64,000 bases of DNA from Comamonadaceae bacterium ALPHA2B (lineage in GTDB: Bacteria > Pseudomonadota > Gammaproteobacteria > Burkholderiales > Burkholderiaceae_C). The notes under the pieces were generated by a model. The model had not been told where the DNA came from, did no database searches, and saw nothing but the letters and a program-made list of their open reading frames with translations. Both the position numbers and the translations under genes were made by a program. Positions 1 to 11,607 of this stretch are shown one piece after another (within the stretch, counting starts at the first letter, position 1; every line of letters begins with the position of its first letter). The DNA is taken from NCBI GenBank assembly GCA_005503065.1, contig SCOE01000017.1:43834-107833 (forward strand), given 5' to 3'.

Positions 1-1013
1 GGGTTGAAGAAGTTCACCACCGACGCGAGCATCTGGCCGATCAGGGTGCCCGCACGCTGGATGATGCCGTTGGCCGCGGCATCGCCGGCACGGCTGGCCT
101 GGCCGACGTCGATCGCCTCGATGCGCCCGTGCAGGCGCAGGTGTTCGGCGAGCATCGGGCTCTCGCCCGCCTCGGCCGCGGCGACGGCCATGCGCACGAT
201 CGCCGGGCCGGCCGCCATGGCCTCGACGCAGCCCACGTTGCCGCAATGGCAGCGCGGGCCGTCCTGGTCGACGCAGATGTGGCCCACGTCGCCCGCCGAG
301 CCGGCCGCGCCGCGGTATACCTCGCCATGGCACACGATGCCGCAGCCGATGCCCGTGCCGACCTTGATGACGAGGAAGTTGGACAGCTGCCGCTGCAGGC
401 GCCACAGCTCGCCCAGCGCCATGAGGTTGACGTCGTTGTCGACGAAGACCGGCGCGGCGTAGTCCTCGCGCAGGTAGTCGCGGATCGAGAAGCTGTCCCA
501 GCCCGGCATGAGCGGCGGGTTCACCAGTTGGCCGGACTCGAAGTTCACCGGGCCGGGCACGCCCATGCCGATGCCCAGGACCTCGGAGGCCGCGATGCCC
601 TGGCCCTGCAGCAGCTCGCGCATGATGGCGCGCACGCGGGCCAGCACCACGCCCGGCCCTTGGCGGACATCAACCACCTCCTGGTGATGGGCCAGCACGG
701 TGAGGTCGGGCTGGAGGATGGCGACGTCCACGCTGGTGGCGCCGACGTCGATGCCTACCAGCACGCCGAGCCCGTCGTGCAGTCGCAGATGCTCGGCGCG
801 CCGCCCGCCCGAGGAAGCCCGCGGTCCAGCCTCGGCCAGGAGGCCCTGGTCGAGAAGTCCCGCGATCAGGGCGTTGGCCTTGCTGCGCGAGAAGCCCAGG
901 CGTTCGGCCATCCCATGGCGAGAGCCGCCAGCGGACCAGAAGGTGGTCTGCAGCAACTGCATCTCGGGCGCGGACAGGCCGTTCCAGGGTGCCAAGCGTT
1001 TGTCTCCGTGCAT
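1..1013 (-). CDS. ROK family transcriptional regulator, 3' end outside window
   Basis: Open frame from an ATG at 1013 to the window edge, 337 residues with no stop, so the C-terminus is missing. The N-terminal ~75 residues look like a winged helix (MAERLGFSRSKANALIAGLL), followed by the ROK sugar-kinase-like fold: VGIDVGATSVDVAIL, then FVDNDVNLMALGE, then KVGTGIGCGIV, and the zinc-binding signature CHCGNVGCVE. This is the NagC/XylR/Mlc type of sugar-responsive repressor. The start is supported by GGAGAG about 7 bases upstream. A palindrome upstream at 1104-1128 is a candidate binding site. The regulated sugar genes are not visible here. Confidence 0.9.
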   Translation of the reverse strand, partial: MHGDKRLAPWNGLSAPEMQLLQTTFWSAGGSRHGMAERLGFSRSKANALIAGLLDQGLLAEAGPRASSGGRRAEHLRLHDGLGVLVGIDVGATSVDVAILQPDLTVLAHHQEVVDVRQGPGVVLARVRAIMRELLQGQGIAASEVLGIGMGVPGPVNFESGQLVNPPLMPGWDSFSIRDYLREDYAAPVFVDNDVNLMALGELWRLQRQLSNFLVIKVGTGIGCGIVCHGEVYRGAAGSAGDVGHICVDQDGPRCHCGNVGCVEAMAAGPAIVRMAVAAAEAGESPMLAEHLRLHGRIEAIDVGQASRAGDAAANGIIQRAGTLIGQMLASVVNFFN

Positions 1014-1083
1014 GTTCTTCTCTCCGCGATCTGCGCGCCGGCTGCGCGCATGTCACGGTGTCGGGCGCATCCTAGGTGTGCAT

Positions 1084-1128
1084 CTTCGGCCGGACAAGGC
1101 CAAACTTCGGCCCAATATTGGCCGAAGT
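1084..1128. promoter_or_regulatory. Candidate ROK operator: palindrome plus extra half-site
   Basis: A perfect inverted repeat, ACTTCGGCC (1104-1112) and GGCCGAAGT (1120-1128), is separated by 7 AT-rich bases. A third half-site CTTCGGCC lies at 1084-1091. It sits about 90-115 bases upstream of the ROK regulator start, which fits an autoregulatory operator. Assignment to the ROK protein is inferred from position only. Confidence 0.5.
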
Positions 1129-1154
1129 GGACGAATGAGAGAAGTTGGCGGAAA

Positions 1155-1181
1155 CGAAAAAGCCGCCCGGCGGGCGGCTTT
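1155..1181 (-). terminator. Rho-independent terminator of the atp operon
   Basis: Stem 1159-1169 pairs perfectly with 1171-1181 (AAAGCCGCCCG and its complement) around a one-base centre. On the minus strand it is followed by a T-rich run. It lies about 45 bases beyond the atpC stop, so it should end the atp transcript. Confidence 0.8.
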
Positions 1182-1223
1182 GTCTGGCATGGAGAGGGCG
1201 CGACCATCGCCGCACCCCGTTGC

Positions 1224-1643
1224 TCACTTCTTCTGACGGTACTTGCGCAGCGCAGCGATCTGTGCGGCCATCACGGCGAGTTCCGATTGCGCCATGGCGA
1301 TGTCGATGTCGCTCTTGGCGTTCTTGAGGGCTTCCTCCGCCGCCTTCTTGGCAGCACTGGCCTTCTCGTCGTCCAGGTCCTTGCCGCGGATGGCAGTGTC
1401 GGACAGCACGGTCACCGCGTCGGGCTGCACCTCGAGGATGCCGCCGGCCACGAACACGAACTCCTCGCCGCCGTCGGCCGTCTCGATCCGCACGGCACCC
1501 GGGCGGATGCGCGTGATCAGCGGCGTGTGGCGCGGGTAGATACCCAGTTCACCGGCTTCACCCGGCAGCGCCACGAAGCGCGCCTGGCCCGAGAAGATCG
1601 ACTCCTCGGCGCTGACCACATCGACTTGAATGGTGTTGGCCAT
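1224..1643 (-). CDS. atpC: F1Fo ATP synthase subunit epsilon
   Basis: 139 residues, normal for epsilon. The N-terminal beta-sandwich ([15 protein letters not shown], then [17 protein letters not shown]) is followed by a helical C-terminal hairpin ending KYRQKK. Epsilon belongs to the central rotor stalk and inhibits ATP hydrolysis. It is the last gene of the atp operon and is separated from atpD by 125 bases holding a small inverted repeat. It is followed by a strong terminator. Confidence 0.97.
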   Translation of the reverse strand: MANTIQVDVVSAEESIFSGQARFVALPGEAGELGIYPRHTPLITRIRPGAVRIETADGGEEFVFVAGGILEVQPDAVTVLSDTAIRGKDLDDEKASAAKKAAEEALKNAKSDIDIAMAQSELAVMAAQIAALRKYRQKK

Positions 1644-1699
1644 ATGCGTTCCTTTCAGATGAAAAAGGTCGGATGAGCAAGCAGACGGGAGGGCCCGCT

Positions 1700-1750
1700 A
1701 GGCGCCGCGCACAGCCGTACTGATGTACGGCGAGCACGGCAACGACGCGG
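1700..1750. repeat. Inverted repeat in the atpD-atpC gap
   Basis: The 125-base gap between atpD and atpC is long for this operon. It contains GCCGTAC (1714-1720), loop TGAT, GTACGGC (1725-1731) within GC-rich flanks. It resembles short intergenic palindromes that I recall from Comamonadaceae. No A/T tail follows on the minus strand, so it is not a classical terminator. It may be a processing or mRNA-stability hairpin. Confidence 0.5.
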
Positions 1751-1768
1751 GCTGCCCGTATGCGCCGC

Positions 1769-3223
<1,455 letters not shown>

Positions 3224-4099
3224 TCAGCTGCCGGTCGCCGCGGCCGCACCGGCCACGATCTCCGACAGCTCCTTCGTGATCCCGGCCTGGCGGGTCTTGT
3301 TGTAGACCAGCTTGAGCTCGTTGATCACGTTGCCGGCGTTGTCCGTGGCGGCTTTCATCGCCACCATGCGGGCCGACTGCTCCGACGCCATGTTCTCGGC
3401 CACGGCCTGGTACACCAGCGACTCCACATAGCGCACCAGCAGTTCGTCGATGACGGTCTGCGCATCGGGCTCGTAGATGTAGTCCCAGCTGTGCTGGCCC
3501 TTCTCGGCCTGCAGCGACTCGGCCTTGAGCGGCAGCAACTGCTCGACGACCGATTCCTGGCGCATGGTGTTGATGAACTTGGTGTAGCTCAGGTACACCG
3601 CGTTGATCTTGCCCTCGGCGTACGCGTCGAACAGCACCTTCACGGGGCCGATCAGCTTGTCGAGGTGCGGCGTGTCACCCAGCTGGGTGACGTGCGACAC
3701 CACGCGCGCGCCGATGCGCGTCAGGAAGCCCAGGCCCTTGTTGCCGATGGCCACCGCCTCGGCCGACACGCCGGCCGACTGCAGTTCGCGCAGCTTGGTC
3801 GTCACGGCGCGCAGCACGTTGGTGTTCATGCCACCGCACAGGCCCTTGTCGGTCGTCACCACGATGAAGCCCGCCGACTTGGCGTCGTTGGTCTTCATGA
3901 AGGCGTGGGTGTATTCCGGGTTGGCCTGGCTCAGGTTGGCCGCGATGGAACGGATCTTCTCGCTGTACGGACGCGCGGCGCGCATCCGGTCCTGCGCCTT
4001 GCGCATCTTCGACGCGGCCACCATTTCCATGGCCTTGGTGATCTTCTTGGTGTTCTCCACCGATTTGATCTTGCCGCGGATTTCCTTGCCGGCTGCCAT
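3224..4099 (-). CDS. atpG: F1Fo ATP synthase subunit gamma
   Basis: 291 residues, normal length. The N-terminal helix [20 protein letters not shown] and the C-terminal helix ([20 protein letters not shown]) form the antiparallel coiled coil that rotates inside the alpha-beta hexamer. ITKEL near the C-terminus is the usual gamma signature. The ATG at 4099 has AAGGAG 5 bases upstream. Confidence 0.98.
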   Translation of the reverse strand: MAAGKEIRGKIKSVENTKKITKAMEMVAASKMRKAQDRMRAARPYSEKIRSIAANLSQANPEYTHAFMKTNDAKSAGFIVVTTDKGLCGGMNTNVLRAVTTKLRELQSAGVSAEAVAIGNKGLGFLTRIGARVVSHVTQLGDTPHLDKLIGPVKVLFDAYAEGKINAVYLSYTKFINTMRQESVVEQLLPLKAESLQAEKGQHSWDYIYEPDAQTVIDELLVRYVESLVYQAVAENMASEQSARMVAMKAATDNAGNVINELKLVYNKTRQAGITKELSEIVAGAAAATGS

Positions 4100-4134
4100 C
4101 GATGCTCCTTAGGGCTTGTTCCGTCCTGCCGCCA

Positions 4135-5688
<1,554 letters not shown>

Positions 5689-5736
5689 GACTCTTTCCTT
5701 CTTTCAATCAGTGTGACGACCGGCACGCCCGCCGCC

Positions 5737-6267
5737 TCAGGCGGTGAGCGCCGCCTTCATTTGTTCGAGTCGGGCCTTGACCGAGGTGTCGAGCACTTCG
5801 TCGCCCACCACGGCACGGATGCCACCGATGAGGGACGGGTCGACCTCGACGCGCGTCGTGAGCTTGCGCCCGAAACGCTTCTCGAGCGCCGCCGACACAT
5901 CGGCCAGCGCGCCCGCATCGATCGGGAAGGCGCTGTAGACGACCGCGTCGGCCGCGCCGGAGCTGGCATTGAGCAGCACGCGGAACTGCGCGGCCGCCTC
6001 GGGCAGCGCGGCCAGGCGGTCGTTCTCGATCACGGCGCGCAGGAAGTTCTGGCCCGCCGTGGGCAGGCCGCCGGGCACGGCACCGGCGATCAGGTCGAAG
6101 ACCTGGTCGGACGACACCTTGGGGTTGGACGCGAACTCCTGGAGCTGCGCGTCGCCAGCCACGGCCGCCAGCGGCTCGAGCCAGCCGGCGGTCGCCGCCG
6201 CGTTGCCGGCCGACGCCTTGAACAGCGCCTCGGCGTAGGGACGGGCAATGGTCGCGAGTTCGGCCAT
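5737..6267 (-). CDS. atpH: F1Fo ATP synthase subunit delta
   Basis: 176 residues, typical. The N-terminal helical domain starts [17 protein letters not shown]. The C-terminal part contains [20 protein letters not shown], the OSCP/delta signature. Delta links the peripheral stalk (b subunits) to the top of F1. Only 7 bases separate it from atpF. Confidence 0.97.
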   Translation of the reverse strand: MAELATIARPYAEALFKASAGNAAATAGWLEPLAAVAGDAQLQEFASNPKVSSDQVFDLIAGAVPGGLPTAGQNFLRAVIENDRLAALPEAAAQFRVLLNASSGAADAVVYSAFPIDAGALADVSAALEKRFGRKLTTRVEVDPSLIGGIRAVVGDEVLDTSVKARLEQMKAALTA

Positions 6268-6274
6268 GTCGTCC

Positions 6275-6745
6275 TCAGAGTTCCGTCTTCAGGCGCGACA
6301 GCAGGTCGGCATGGACGCCGGCGTCGACTTCCTTGCGCAGGATCTGCTCGGCGCCCTTGACGGCCAGCGCAGCGACCTGCTCGCGCAGGGCTTCGCGGGC
6401 GCGCACGGCCTGTTGCTCGGCCTCGTCACGTGCGGCGGCCACGATCTTGTTGGCCTCCTCGGTGGCGCGGGCCTTGGCCTCTTCGATGATTTGCTGGGCA
6501 CGGCGCTCGGCATCGGCCAGGCGGTTGCTCGTCTCGTTGCGCGAGGCTTGCAGTTCCTGTTCGACGCGCTTGTCGGCAGCGGCCAGTTCGGCCTTGGCCT
6601 TCTCGGCGGCCGCCAGACCCGCGGCGATCTTTTGTGCCCGCTCGTCCAGCGCCTTTGCGATCGGCGGCCACACGAATTTCATCGTGAACAGCACGAGCAG
6701 CAGGAAGACGATGCCCTGGACGATCAGGGTCGCGTTGATACTCAC
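6275..6745 (-). CDS. atpF: F1Fo ATP synthase subunit b
   Basis: 156 residues. A single N-terminal membrane helix ([20 protein letters not shown]) is followed by a long charged Ala/Glu/Lys-rich helix that dimerises as the peripheral stalk. Length matches the E. coli subunit. Lies between atpE and atpH. Confidence 0.97.
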   Translation of the reverse strand: MSINATLIVQGIVFLLLVLFTMKFVWPPIAKALDERAQKIAAGLAAAEKAKAELAAADKRVEQELQASRNETSNRLADAERRAQQIIEEAKARATEEANKIVAAARDEAEQQAVRAREALREQVAALAVKGAEQILRKEVDAGVHADLLSRLKTEL

Positions 6746-6779
6746 GGCAACACCTTTCTAGAGTGGCGTTGAAACCGGA

Positions 6780-7052
<273 letters not shown>

Positions 7053-7104
7053 TTAGATAGCTGATTGAAAGCGAAAGAAAAAGAAAAGCGAAGGGAACCG
7101 AGCC

Positions 7105-8001
7105 TCAGTGGGCCTCATGAGCCTGGCCCAGGTAAATGAGCGTCAGCATCATGAAAATGAATGCCTGAAGCGTGATCACCAGGATGTGGAAGATCGCCCA
7201 GACAGTACCGGCAATGACGTGGCCCACTGGCAACAGCACTCCCGAGAACGACGCAGCCATCGCACCACCCATGAGCGCGATCAGCATGAAAACGAGTTCG
7301 CCCGCGTACATGTTGCCGAACAACCGCATGCCATGGGACACGGTCTTGGCCACGTACTCGATGATCTGCATGAGCAGGTTCACCACGCCGAGGATGAGGG
7401 CGAAGATGGGATTCTTGCTGGTGCCGAACGGCGCCGTGACGAGCTCGTGCGCCCAGCCGCCCGCCCCCTTGATCTTGACGCTGTAGATCAGGCACAGCAG
7501 CAGCACGGAGGTCGACAGACCCAGCGTGGTCGACAGGTCGGCCGTGGGCACGACGCGCATGTAGGCATGGTGCGGGTCATGGCCCGAGATCTCGTAGTAC
7601 TTGGCCCAGAGCGCCGGCAGCAGGTCGACCGGCAGCATGTCCATGGCGTTGAGCAGGAAGATCCAGACGAACACCGTCAGGGCCAGCGGCGCGATGAACT
7701 TGCGGCTCTTGGCGTTGTGGATGTTGGCCTTGGCCTGGTTGTCGACCATCTCGACCAGGATCTCGACCGCCGCCTGGAAGCGGCCCGGCACGCCGGCCGT
7801 GGCCTTGCGAGCAGCCAGCCACAGCACGAAGCAGCCCAGCGCGCCGATGATCAGCGCATAGAGGACGGAGTCGAGGTTGATGACATTGAAGTCGACGATG
7901 GCCTTCTGGACCACGGGATTGAGACCCCAATCGACCTGCCAATGCTGCAGGTGGTGAACGATGTATTCACTGGCGGTCGGGGCGTGTCCTTCGGCGGCCA
8001 T
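7105..8001 (-). CDS. atpB: F1Fo ATP synthase subunit a
   Basis: 298 residues, a polytopic Fo protein with five or six helices. The essential arginine is Arg226 in SHGMRLFGNMYAGE. PLALTVFVWIFLLNAMDMLP and the C-terminal LQAFIFMMLTLIYL helix are typical. It forms the proton half-channels against the c ring. Located between atpI and atpE. Confidence 0.98.
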   Translation of the reverse strand: MAAEGHAPTASEYIVHHLQHWQVDWGLNPVVQKAIVDFNVINLDSVLYALIIGALGCFVLWLAARKATAGVPGRFQAAVEILVEMVDNQAKANIHNAKSRKFIAPLALTVFVWIFLLNAMDMLPVDLLPALWAKYYEISGHDPHHAYMRVVPTADLSTTLGLSTSVLLLCLIYSVKIKGAGGWAHELVTAPFGTSKNPIFALILGVVNLLMQIIEYVAKTVSHGMRLFGNMYAGELVFMLIALMGGAMAASFSGVLLPVGHVIAGTVWAIFHILVITLQAFIFMMLTLIYLGQAHEAH

Positions 8002-8026
8002 CTTTCAACGTCTCTTCTCTAAACAG

Positions 8027-8500
8027 TCAGATCCGGTTCAACAAACGGGGGCGCACCACGAGCGCGACCCAGTACATCTTCAGCGCGACCACCACGCCCG
8101 CCACGAGGGCCAGCCAGTGAAGGTCACTGATCACCCAGCGTGCCGCCGCCAGCAAGGCGACGGTCAGGGCGATCTTGATCAGTTCCCAGACAAAAAACTT
8201 CAGCATGGCAGCGGACTGTGACGTCACACCATGCATCGGCCGAGTCCCTCGGATGAACAGCGCCGCCGGAACAGCCACTGCCATCGCGCCGTAGAACGCA
8301 GACGCGGCCGCCAGAGGCGTCTGCGTCCAGGCCCAAGCCACCATCGCCACAACCAAGCCCGCCGCCACCTGGGCGCCGATCACCCACCAGGGCGACAGTT
8401 CGGGATGTTGCTCGCGCAAGCGCCGGGCCTCATCGGCGGTCAGCGGCTTGAAATCGGAGACTTCGGCATCACTCTCGGAAACAGGGGCTTCGGTTGTCAT
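8027..8500 (-). CDS. atpI: ATP synthase assembly protein AtpI-like
   Basis: 157 residues. A hydrophilic N-terminal ~40 residues is followed by four hydrophobic segments and a basic C-terminus, typical of AtpI/ATP synthase I. It heads the operon, 25 bases before atpB. AtpI proteins are thought to assist c-ring assembly or Mg2+ supply and are poorly conserved, so the call rests on topology and position. Confidence 0.88.
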   Translation of the reverse strand: MTTEAPVSESDAEVSDFKPLTADEARRLREQHPELSPWWVIGAQVAAGLVVAMVAWAWTQTPLAAASAFYGAMAVAVPAALFIRGTRPMHGVTSQSAAMLKFFVWELIKIALTVALLAAARWVISDLHWLALVAGVVVALKMYWVALVVRPRLLNRI

Positions 8501-8545
8501 TGTTATGGCAGCCCCTCATCTCGCGAGAATTCTACAAAGCCTCTC

Positions 8546-8574
8546 ATTATAAGTAAAAACCCGTCCTGATCGGC
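8546..8574 (-). promoter_or_regulatory. Putative sigma-70 promoter of the atp operon
   Basis: A consensus -10 TATAAT reads on the minus strand at 8551-8546, 46 bases upstream of atpI in the divergent gap between atpI and the aminotransferase gene. The -35 region at the expected spacing (8569-8574) is poor. The surrounding sequence is AT-richer than the neighbouring genes. Confidence 0.5.
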
Positions 8575-8635
8575 CGCTGACTGAACGAAAGCGCTGGCGC
8601 GGGCGCGACACGGCAGCGCCTTCGATAATTTGCAG

Positions 8636-9517
8636 ATGCTTCCCCCGCTCGCCTCTGCCCTGCCGTCCACGCTGTGCCATCTCGACGGCGACTACCTGCC
8701 GTTGCGCGATGCGAAGGTCAGCGTGCTGGACCGCGGATTCATCTTCGGCGACGGCGTGTACGAGGTGGTGCCGGTCTATGGCGGGCACCTCTTCGGCTTC
8801 GAGGAGCACATGGCCCGACTGGACCGCTCGCTCGCCGAATTGCACATTCCCAACCCGCATGCACCCGATGGCTGGCGCGCCATTGCCGAGCGCCTCGTGC
8901 AACAGGCGCCGGCCGCACCCACGCAGGCGGTGTACTTCCAGGTGACGCGCGGCGTGGCGATGCGCGACCACGCGATGCCCGCTGGCCTGGTGCCCACCGT
9001 CTTCGTGATGGTCAACCCGCTCAAGCCCGTGGCGGACGAGGCACGCGCGAACGGCGTGCGCTGCGTCACGGCCGAGGACTTCCGCTGGCAGAAAGCGCAC
9101 ATCAAGGCGACGAGCCTGCTGGGCGCCGTGCTCGCGCGGCAGATCAGCGTGGAGGCCGGCGCGGCGGAAACCATCATGTTCCGGGGCGATCTGCTCAGCG
9201 AAGCCTCGTCGAGCAACGTGTGGGTGGTGAAGAACGGCACCGTCGCCGGCCCGAAGCCGGACCACCGCGTCCTGCGCGGCATCCGCTACGGCCTGCTCGA
9301 ACGCCTGTGCAGGCAGTCGGGCATCCCCTACCAGTTGCGCGACGTCACGCGCGACGAGGTCTTCGGCGCCGACGAACTGCTGCTGTCCTCCGCGTCGAAG
9401 GAGGTGCTGGCCGTCACCACGCTCGACGGCCGGCCGGTTGGAAACGGCCGCCCCGGCCCCATTTACGAACGCTTGTACGCCGCCTACCAGCAAGCCAAGC
9501 AGGCCGTCGCGGCGTGA
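8636..9517 (+). CDS. Class IV PLP aminotransferase (D-amino acid transaminase-like)
   Basis: 293 residues from ATG 8636; an in-frame TTG at 8630 is less likely. Fold-type IV marks: [18 protein letters not shown] near residue 35, the PLP lysine in [17 protein letters not shown] near 155, and the phosphate-cup region [17 protein letters not shown]. The family covers D-alanine aminotransferase, branched-chain aminotransferase and aminodeoxychorismate lyase. The N-terminal motif fits D-amino acid transaminase best. It precedes DUF493-lipB-lipA, an arrangement known in betaproteobacteria. Confidence 0.85.
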   Translation: MLPPLASALPSTLCHLDGDYLPLRDAKVSVLDRGFIFGDGVYEVVPVYGGHLFGFEEHMARLDRSLAELHIPNPHAPDGWRAIAERLVQQAPAAPTQAVYFQVTRGVAMRDHAMPAGLVPTVFVMVNPLKPVADEARANGVRCVTAEDFRWQKAHIKATSLLGAVLARQISVEAGAAETIMFRGDLLSEASSSNVWVVKNGTVAGPKPDHRVLRGIRYGLLERLCRQSGIPYQLRDVTRDEVFGADELLLSSASKEVLAVTTLDGRPVGNGRPGPIYERLYAAYQQAKQAVAA

Positions 9518-9537
9518 CAGACACCGAAAGGCTCACC

Positions 9538-9834
9538 ATGGACACGAACACCACCTCCACCACCACCGATCCGCGCAAGGACTCGCTGATCGAGTACCCC
9601 AGCGCCTTCCCGATCAAGGTGATGGGGGCCAAGGCCGACGGTTTCGTCCATGCGATCACGCAGATCGCGCACCAGTTCGATCCCACCTTCGACGCGTCCA
9701 CCATCGAACTGCGCGACAGCAAGGCCGGCAACTACCTGGGCGTGACGATCACCGTGACGGCCACCAGCCGCGAACAGCTCGACGACCTGTATCGCACGCT
9801 GTCCTCGCACCCGATGGTCAAGGTCGTGCTGTGA
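9538..9834 (+). CDS. DUF493 (YbeD-like) protein
   Basis: 98 residues. An unstructured Thr-rich N-terminus is followed by an alpha-beta domain: [13 protein letters not shown], a helix, then [25 protein letters not shown] and a C-terminal strand MVKVVL. This matches the YbeD/DUF493 ACT-like fold that sits before lipB in many proteobacteria. Its role in lipoate metabolism is unproven. AAAGG lies 8 bases before the ATG. Its stop overlaps the lipB start (GTGA). Confidence 0.93.
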   Translation: MDTNTTSTTTDPRKDSLIEYPSAFPIKVMGAKADGFVHAITQIAHQFDPTFDASTIELRDSKAGNYLGVTITVTATSREQLDDLYRTLSSHPMVKVVL

Positions 9835-10547
9835 GCGACGCGGCCTCGGTGGTCGCGGCCTGCGCGCCCACCTGGGCGCCGGAACTGCGCCTGCTCGGCC
9901 GCGCCGACTACGAAGCGACCTTCGCCGCCATGAAGCAGATCACGCTGGAGCGCCCGTCCGACGGGCGCGACATGCTATGGATTTGCGAGCACCCGTCCGT
10001 CTTCACGCAGGGCATCGCCGGCAGGCAGGACCACCTGCTGCTGCCCGGCGACATCCCGGTGGTGCAGACCGACCGCGGCGGCCAGGTCACCTACCATGGC
10101 CCGGGCCAGGTGGTGGCGTACCCGCTCATCGACCTGCGACGCGCCGGGTACTTCGTGAAGGAGTACGTCTACCGCATCGAGGAGTCGGTGCTGCGCACGC
10201 TGGCGCACTTCGGCGTCACCGGGCACCGCGTGGCGGGCGCGCCGGGTATCTACGTGCGCCTGGACGATCCCTTCAGCCACGCCGCGCTGACAGGCCCGCA
10301 ACCGGGCGACGACCCCTTCCGCGGCCTCGGCAAGATCGCCGCGCTGGGCATCAAGGTCAGCCGCCACTGCACCTACCACGGCGTGTCGCTCAACGTGGCG
10401 ATGGACCTGGAACCCTTCTTGCGCATCAACCCTTGCGGCTACGCAGGGCTGCGAACGGTCGACCTTTCTACAATCGGCGTCCCCGTGACCTGGGACGAAG
10501 CCGCCCAGGTGCTGAGCCAGAAGCTCCTTGCCTTCCTGGCCCCCTGA
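9831..10547 (+). CDS. lipB: Octanoyl-[acyl-carrier-protein]:protein octanoyltransferase
   Basis: 238 residues from a GTG at 9831 that overlaps the preceding TGA by three bases. LipB moves octanoate from ACP to a lysine of lipoyl domains. Visible marks: [11 protein letters not shown], the [12 protein letters not shown] signature, the catalytic lysine in [11 protein letters not shown] and the catalytic cysteine in INPCGYAG. It is coupled to the upstream DUF493 gene and 9 bases before lipA, so the pathway genes are co-transcribed. Confidence 0.97.
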   Translation: MSDAASVVAACAPTWAPELRLLGRADYEATFAAMKQITLERPSDGRDMLWICEHPSVFTQGIAGRQDHLLLPGDIPVVQTDRGGQVTYHGPGQVVAYPLIDLRRAGYFVKEYVYRIEESVLRTLAHFGVTGHRVAGAPGIYVRLDDPFSHAALTGPQPGDDPFRGLGKIAALGIKVSRHCTYHGVSLNVAMDLEPFLRINPCGYAGLRTVDLSTIGVPVTWDEAAQVLSQKLLAFLAP

Positions 10548-10556
10548 AGGATTTCC

Positions 10557-11585
10557 ATGAGCACCCCCGAAGTCGTCCGCGAGGCGCAATCCGCCGAGAA
10601 CTACAACGCATCGGCCAAGCAGAAGGCCGCCGCGAAGCTCTCGCGCATCCCGGTCAAGGTCGAGCAGGCGCCGGCGCTCAAGAAGCCCGAGTGGATCCGC
10701 GTCAAGGCCGGCAGCCCCACCACGCGCTTCTACGAGATCAAGCAGATCCTGCGCGAGTCGAACCTGCACACGGTGTGCGAAGAAGCCTCCTGCCCCAACA
10801 TCGGCGAATGCTTCGGCAAGGGCACGGCCACCTTCATGATCATGGGCGACAAGTGCACGCGCCGCTGCCCCTTCTGCGACGTGGGCCACGGGCGGCCCGA
10901 CCCGCTGGACAAGGACGAGCCGCTCAACCTGGCCAAGACCATCGCCAAGCTGCGCCTGAAGTACGTGGTGATCACCAGCGTGGACCGCGACGACCTGCGC
11001 GACGGGGGCAGCGGCCATTTCGTGGAGTGCATCCAGCGCACGCGCGAGCTGTCGCCCACGACGCAGATCGAGATCCTGGTGCCCGACTTCCGCGGCCGCG
11101 ACGACCGCGCGCTCGAGATCCTCAAGGCCGCGCCGCCGGACGTGATGAACCACAACCTCGAGACCATCCCGCGCCTGTACAAGGAAGCACGGCCGGGCTC
11201 GGACTACCAGTTCAGCCTCAACCTGCTCAAGAAGTTCAAGGCACTGCATCCCGACGTGCCGACCAAGAGCGGCATCATGGTCGGCCTGGGCGAGACGGAC
11301 GAGGAGATCCTGCAGGTCATGCGCGACATGCGTGCGCACGACATCGACATGCTGACCATCGGCCAGTACCTCGCGCCCAGCAACAGCCACCTGCCGGTGC
11401 GACGCTACGTGCACCCGGACACCTTCAGGATGTTCGAAGAAGAGGCTTACAAGATGGGCTTCTCGCACGCCGCGGTGGGCGCCATGGTGCGCAGCAGCTA
11501 CCACGCCGACCAGCAGGCCGGCCACGTGCTCGAGGGCCTGCCAGCCGCTGCGGCGGCTCGTCCCGTGCCGCAGCCGGCCGCCTGA
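10557..11585 (+). CDS. lipA: Lipoyl synthase (radical SAM)
   Basis: 342 residues. It inserts two sulfurs into octanoyl groups. The auxiliary 4Fe-4S cluster ligands are Cys74, Cys79 and Cys85 ([12 protein letters not shown]). The radical SAM cluster ligands are Cys100, Cys104 and Cys107 (CTRRCPFC). The C-terminal RSSYHADQ supplies the serine ligand of the auxiliary cluster. AAGGA lies 6 bases before the ATG. Residues 1-45 form a variable N-terminus. Confidence 0.98.
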   Translation: MSTPEVVREAQSAENYNASAKQKAAAKLSRIPVKVEQAPALKKPEWIRVKAGSPTTRFYEIKQILRESNLHTVCEEASCPNIGECFGKGTATFMIMGDKCTRRCPFCDVGHGRPDPLDKDEPLNLAKTIAKLRLKYVVITSVDRDDLRDGGSGHFVECIQRTRELSPTTQIEILVPDFRGRDDRALEILKAAPPDVMNHNLETIPRLYKEARPGSDYQFSLNLLKKFKALHPDVPTKSGIMVGLGETDEEILQVMRDMRAHDIDMLTIGQYLAPSNSHLPVRRYVHPDTFRMFEEEAYKMGFSHAAVGAMVRSSYHADQQAGHVLEGLPAAAAARPVPQPAA

Positions 11586-11607
11586 CCGCCGTCCCCGCCC
11601 GTTCCTG

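Noticed and set aside
8630..8635. TTG start for the aminotransferase
   Set aside because: An ATG lies two codons downstream, and neither has a strong ribosome site, so the ATG is preferred.
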